DNA of 64,000 nucleotides from Pseudomaricurvus alkylphenolicus (GTDB lineage: Bacteria > Pseudomonadota > Gammaproteobacteria > Pseudomonadales > Cellvibrionaceae). The notes beneath the pieces were generated by a model that saw only the letters and a list, made by a program, of their open reading frames with translations, was not told the origin of the DNA and searched no databases. The stretch is from assembly GCF_011683955.1 (NCBI RefSeq), contig NZ_JAAQPI010000014.1, forward strand, positions 124,001 through 188,000. Reading direction: 5' to 3'. Made by a program: the position numbers and the translations under genes. Shown one piece after another: positions 62,452 to 64,000 of this stretch; within the stretch, counting starts at the first letter, position 1, and every line of letters begins with the position of its first letter.

Positions 62452-63435
62452 ATGTTCAAAGCAATTAAAGTGGATAAAGGTAACAGTGGCTACACGGCGA
62501 CCTTAGAAGAAATAGATGAAAAAATGCTCCCTGAAGGGGAAGTAACTGTGTCTGTCGAGTACTCTACACTCAACTATAAAGACGCTTTAGCGATCACTGG
62601 AAAGAGCCCGGTGGTACGAAGCTTTCCTATGGTACCGGGCATTGATTTTTCTGGGACAGTAGTCTCTAGTAGAGATTCGAAGTTTTCAGAGGGCGATCGC
62701 GTATTATTGAACGGCTGGGGAGTCGGTGAAAACCATTGGGGAGGACTTTCCCAACGCGCAAGGGTTAAAGCTGATTGGCTGTTGCCATTACCAGAGGAAC
62801 TTTCCACTGAGGATGCTATGGGGTTGGGTACAGCGGGTTATACTGCGATGCTTTGTGTGAAAGCGCTGGCGGAACATGGAGTCAGGCCCGAGCATGGTGA
62901 CATACTGGTGACAGGAGCTGCTGGTGGCGTGGGTAGTGTAGCGCTATATCTGTTAGCAAAGCGAGGATATAGAGTGGTAGCGTCGACTGGTCGCTCCGCA
63001 GACAGTGAATATTTAACAGAGTTGGGTGCCAGTGAGATAATTGATCGAGAGGAACTTAACAAACCAGGCAAGCCTCTCGGTAAAGAGCGTTGGGTTGGTG
63101 CGGTTGATGTAGTTGGCAGCCATACTTTGGCAAATATCTGTGCCTCTACAAAGTACGGTGGTGTGGTCACCGCGTGTGGACTGGCCCAAGGGATGGAGCT
63201 ACCCGCCTCGGTGGCCCCTTTCATCCTGCGAGGAGTTTCACTGGTGGGAATAGACAGCGTTTATTGCCCATTGGAAAAACGGAAAGCTGCTTGGGCTGAC
63301 CTCGCAAAAGAGCTGGACGTAGTGCGTTTGCAGAGTGTAACAGAAACAATTGGGTTGTCTGAGACAGTTTCTAAAGCTCAGGCATTGCTCGATGGGAAAA
63401 TAAGAGGGCGACTTGTAGTGGATGTTAACCGATAA
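62452..63435 (+). CDS. AcuI/YhdH-type quinone-oxidoreductase-like enoyl-CoA reductase
   Basis: A 327-residue MDR protein. STLNYKDALAITG, PGIDFSGTV, LNGWGVGENHWGGLSQRARV and TGAAGGVGSVAL are conserved with AcuI/YhdH, which reduce acrylyl-CoA to propionyl-CoA with NADPH. GGAGAATGTA lies before the ATG. It is 74 bases after the BCCT gene and ends at a hairpin. In combination with the CoA ligase and hydratase, an acrylate or short enoyl-CoA step is plausible. Confidence 0.87.
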   Translation: MFKAIKVDKGNSGYTATLEEIDEKMLPEGEVTVSVEYSTLNYKDALAITGKSPVVRSFPMVPGIDFSGTVVSSRDSKFSEGDRVLLNGWGVGENHWGGLSQRARVKADWLLPLPEELSTEDAMGLGTAGYTAMLCVKALAEHGVRPEHGDILVTGAAGGVGSVALYLLAKRGYRVVASTGRSADSEYLTELGASEIIDREELNKPGKPLGKERWVGAVDVVGSHTLANICASTKYGGVVTACGLAQGMELPASVAPFILRGVSLVGIDSVYCPLEKRKAAWADLAKELDVVRLQSVTETIGLSETVSKAQALLDGKIRGRLVVDVNR

Positions 63436-63466
63436 GATAATGCATTGAGTAATTAACGGCGTCCCG

Positions 63467-63503
63467 ATTGAATCCACTTCTTATGTCAGAAGCTGGATTC
63501 AAT
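63467..63503 (+). terminator. Hairpin after the AcuI-like gene
   Basis: ATTGAATCCA (63467-63476) pairs perfectly with TGGATTCAAT (63494-63503), extended by CTTCT with AGAAG and one bulged base. Only a weak T-rich tail follows, so termination may be partial. Confidence 0.6.
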
Positions 63504-63545
63504 GGTTTATCAATAACGGCTCATAAAGATGCGAGTTGCCAAATT

Positions 63546-64000
63546 GTGACTGTGGTTTACGTTGGTATAGGTAGCAACCTTAATAGAGAAAGTAATATTA
63601 AAACTGCGAAAACTCATATTGAAGATAACTTCGAAGTCACCAATTTGTCCTCAGTATATGAAAGCGAAGCAGAAGGTTTCAGTGGGAACAGGTTCCTAAA
63701 TATCGTTGTGGAGATCAATACAAATCTTGATAAAAAGGATCTCATAAGTCGACTAAGGAAAATAGAGTTCGATTGTGGTCGTAAAGAAAGTGATCGCAAG
63801 TATGCAAACAGAAGTATAGATATTGATTTGTTGACTTACGGTGACCAAGTCGATGCTTCGGGTGGAGTATGTATTCCTCGTAAGGATATACTCAGATACG
63901 CCTTTGTATTAGCTCCCCTTGCTGAAGTTGCTCCGAACGGCATTCATCCGGTAACTATGGATACCTATGATCGCCTATGGAGTAAGAATCGAGCACGTAT
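63546..64000 (+). CDS. folK: FolK-like hydroxymethyldihydropteridine pyrophosphokinase, 3' end outside window
   Basis: The frame runs to the last base. VYVGIGSNLNRE, YESEAEGFSGNRFLNIVV, LRKIEFDCGRKE and RSIDIDLLTYGD match 6-hydroxymethyl-7,8-dihydropterin pyrophosphokinase, the folate pathway enzyme. A GTG at 63546 is used; an in-frame ATG at 63483 falls inside the loop of the preceding hairpin and is less likely. About 150 residues are visible, nearly the usual length of the family. Confidence 0.8.
   Translation, partial: MTVVYVGIGSNLNRESNIKTAKTHIEDNFEVTNLSSVYESEAEGFSGNRFLNIVVEINTNLDKKDLISRLRKIEFDCGRKESDRKYANRSIDIDLLTYGDQVDASGGVCIPRKDILRYAFVLAPLAEVAPNGIHPVTMDTYDRLWSKNRAR

Noticed and set aside
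60833-63435. Complete DMSP catabolism module (BCCT plus AcuI)
   Set aside because: No DMSP lyase or CoA-transferase is visible, and the ligase, SDR and nicotinamidase-like genes do not fit; kept only as one possibility for the AcuI step.
63483-63545. In-frame ATG extension of folK
   Set aside because: The ATG lies in the loop of the preceding hairpin and has no ribosome-binding site; known FolK proteins begin close to VYxGxGSNL.

Overview
This window looks like the chromosome of an aerobic, probably marine, gammaproteobacterium specialised in catabolism. I base this on three TonB-dependent receptors (TBDRs), many CoA-thioester enzymes, LysR/AraC/TetR/Crp regulators, sulfatases with a solute:sodium symporter, and a BCCT betaine-type carrier. 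No rRNA, tRNA, CRISPR array or phage module was seen. Genus-level placement is not possible from the sequence alone.

Region 1 (1-24351) is an aerobic benzoyl-CoA (box) locus. It opens with a beta-oxidation front end: a 5'-truncated 3-hydroxyacyl-CoA dehydrogenase/enoyl-CoA hydratase fusion, a feruloyl-CoA-synthase-like ligase and an acyl-CoA dehydrogenase, next to an AraC regulator. Then come boxR, a TBDR, boxB (first copy), a reverse-strand crotonase plus DUF4863 pair, a thioesterase, boxD, boxC, boxB (second copy), boxA, a PaaG-like isomerase, an alpha/beta hydrolase, a Crp-like regulator and a FadH-like reductase. No dedicated benzoate-CoA ligase is visible. The simplest reading is that aromatic acids with a C3 side chain are CoA-activated and shortened to benzoyl-CoA, which BoxAB epoxidises, BoxC cleaves and BoxD oxidises to 3,4-dehydroadipyl-CoA. 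The motif TGCA-N6-TGCA (core TATA) recurs in the promoter regions of the TBDR, boxB, thioesterase/boxD and boxC genes, and as a half-site at boxR, so it is the likely BoxR operator.

Region 2 (24496-33321) is a mobile-element scar zone. It holds a LysR gene cut by a DDE transposase element, a second decayed copy of that transposase, an IS6-like remnant, a LysR/DJ-1/rhodanese trio, a divergent tyrosine recombinase plus KfrA-like pair resembling the TnpS/TnpT resolution module of Tn4651-type transposons, a Fic-domain remnant, and an AAA-type ATPase whose promoter lies inside a perfect 14-bp inverted repeat.

Region 3 (33415-40108) is a TetR regulon: a PLP decarboxylase-like enzyme divergent from tetR, then a TBDR-SDR-phosphotriesterase-like operon. 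Matching GTGAT/ATCAC palindromes, in pairs 21-22 bp apart, lie at both promoters.

Region 4 (40154-50478) is a sulfate-ester utilisation locus: TauE/SafE-like permease, LysR, TBDR, two sulfatases, DUF485 protein plus ActP-like symporter, and a DsbA-family protein. Region 5 (50479-54380) holds small unrelated genes (membrane protein, short secreted protein, peroxiredoxin-like protein, LysR) with transposase and nuclease remnants.

Region 6 (54870-63435) is a tightly packed, apparently AT-richer catabolic operon: BadH-like SDR, PaaK-like CoA ligase, amidohydrolase, enoyl-CoA hydratase, nicotinamidase-like hydrolase, MFS carrier, BCCT carrier and AcuI-like reductase. I cannot assign its substrate, and it is the best candidate here for an undescribed pathway. 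A partial folK runs off the right edge.
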